From the NCBI GenBank assembly GCA_025403435.1, contig CM046350.1, positions 26,289,661 through 26,353,660 on the forward strand: 64,000 nt of DNA. The letters run 5' to 3'. The translations under genes and the position numbers were made by a program. The notes under the pieces were generated by a model that worked only from the letters and a program-made list of their open reading frames with translations, had not been told where the DNA came from and made no database searches. Below are positions 63,200 to 64,000 of the stretch, in pieces. Source of the stretch: Artocarpus heterophyllus. Its lineage: Eukaryota; Streptophyta; Magnoliopsida; Rosales; Moraceae. Each line of letters starts with the position of its first letter. Within the stretch, counting starts at the first letter, position 1.

Positions 63200-63204
63200 A
63201 AAGA

Positions 63205-63629
63205 TTTATTGGTAGACGCGTTATGACACCTAAAAAGTGGTTATTATATGGTTGTATTCTCATAGTGGGCATATTAATACCCTCGTAAGAAATAATTATT
63301 AACAAATTATCATAACACCACACTACCTATTAGGATACTCTAGGAAACATTTTACTAGATAAAATCGACTTTAGTGGATTATAAACATTTTATGATCCCA
63401 CTTGGGGATTTCAAATTATTTGGATCAATGATGAATGGGTGATTAAAAAATAAACCCAATAACCCTTCCTCTTACAGATGTAGGACCGGGATAGAAAAGA
63501 ATGGAGAGAATTTAGAATGAATGACAAAACTAAAGGGAGAAGCAAAATGAAAAAGATAGAAATAGAACAAGAACTCAAGATTAGAAGGAAACTGAAAACT
63601 AAATATCTTGACCAATATCGTCTATAAGG
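63205..63629. other. Unassigned DNA left of the CACTA end
   Basis: AT-rich, with no recognised gene. It may be interior sequence of the CACTA element, interrupted by V1. Confidence 0.4.
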
Positions 63630-63874
63630 GGTGTTGTAGAATCTCCTAGGCTTTGACGATATCTCCTACTTGTTGTTAAATAATTTAACAACATTAAACT
63701 ATTGTCGTTAAAAGGAGACCTTTAATACGACGTCTATATAGATGTCATTAATTATTATTTCAAATGTCATTAACGACATATTTGTTAGAGATGTTGTTGT
63801 ATATACTTTTCAACGACATTCAAAAACTACATGTCGTAAATAATATGTCGCTAAATGTAGTTTTTCTTGTAGTG
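63630..63874. mobile_element. Right end of a CACTA (CMC/EnSpm) DNA transposon
   Basis: It ends TTTTTCTTGTAGTG, which on the minus strand is CACTACAAGAAAAA, the standard CACTA terminal repeat. The 200 bases before it repeat ACGACAT / ATGTCGT words in both orientations (near 63690, 63770, 63820, 63832 and 63846), as CACTA subterminal regions do. The other end is not visible. The base triplet after the end is TGT. Confidence 0.8.
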
Positions 63875-64000
63875 TGTGCATTTTAAATTAGAAAGGTTAT
63901 TATATTATCATGGCACACTAATAAAAGAAACCATCTTACATAATATATGTAAACTTGTTCATTGTTTGCAATTCATTGTGGAACTGAGTCATTGATTTGA
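63875..64000. other. Flanking DNA, nothing recognised
   Basis: Short AT-rich sequence outside the CACTA end, with no feature that I can support. Confidence 0.4.

Overview
This 64 kb window is AT-rich plant nuclear DNA, most likely from a eudicot angiosperm. It holds one intact host gene at the left, a GPN-loop GTPase 3 (GPN3) homologue on the minus strand with nine coding exons that I could join at consensus splice sites into a 267-residue protein. Almost everything else is transposable-element DNA. Most long reading frames to the right of 7 kb are retroelement debris or chance frames. I saw no tRNA, rRNA, CRISPR array or bacterial-type operon.

Layout. 1-536 is the inner part and end of a long LTR entering from the left. 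1542-6310 is GPN3 with a 1.1 kb 5'-UTR intron. 6362-6833 is a foldback element, 7080-7335 a CG-word array, about 7640-8380 a decayed LINE-like tail, and 8921-9637 a probable solo LTR. 10349-30977 is a deep nest. A solo LTR of copia family 'V' (V0, TSD TTAAC) is split by element 'S' (TSD TCCRA). The 5' LTR of S is in turn split by element 'T' and also carries a solo LTR 'U1' (TSD ATCAT). S and T have LTRs of 3.5-4.1 kb around internal regions of only 1.1-1.7 kb, with Met-type primer-binding sites and Tekay/Del-like (Ty3) termini. A second U solo LTR (U2, TSD AGTAC) lies at 31009-31714. An old V-like LTR 'X' is split by a 3.1 kb S-like solo LTR 'W' (33290-36414, TSD TATTG). A degenerate 5.8 kb Ty1-copia element 'Y' (37799-43602) carries a 165 bp MITE in its RNase H region. 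V1 (43898-63199, TSD AAAGA) is a Ty1-copia element with 2.0 kb LTRs, and it contains a second complete member of the same family, V2 (50331-60005), in its 5' leader. One end of a CACTA transposon (63874) closes the window.

The elements are joined by history rather than by function. V2 is the most recent large insertion, and its polyprotein is broken by four in-frame TAG codons plus one small frameshift. All four TAGs replace CAG in the sister copy, as expected from deamination of methylated CHG sites. The most unusual sequence signal is a spaced array of a near-palindromic GC-rich word, TCGGCAGGCCGA / TCGGCCTGCCGA. It occurs upstream of the TATA box in V LTRs, again in the opposite orientation in the V leader, and in the unrelated Ty3-like LTR W.
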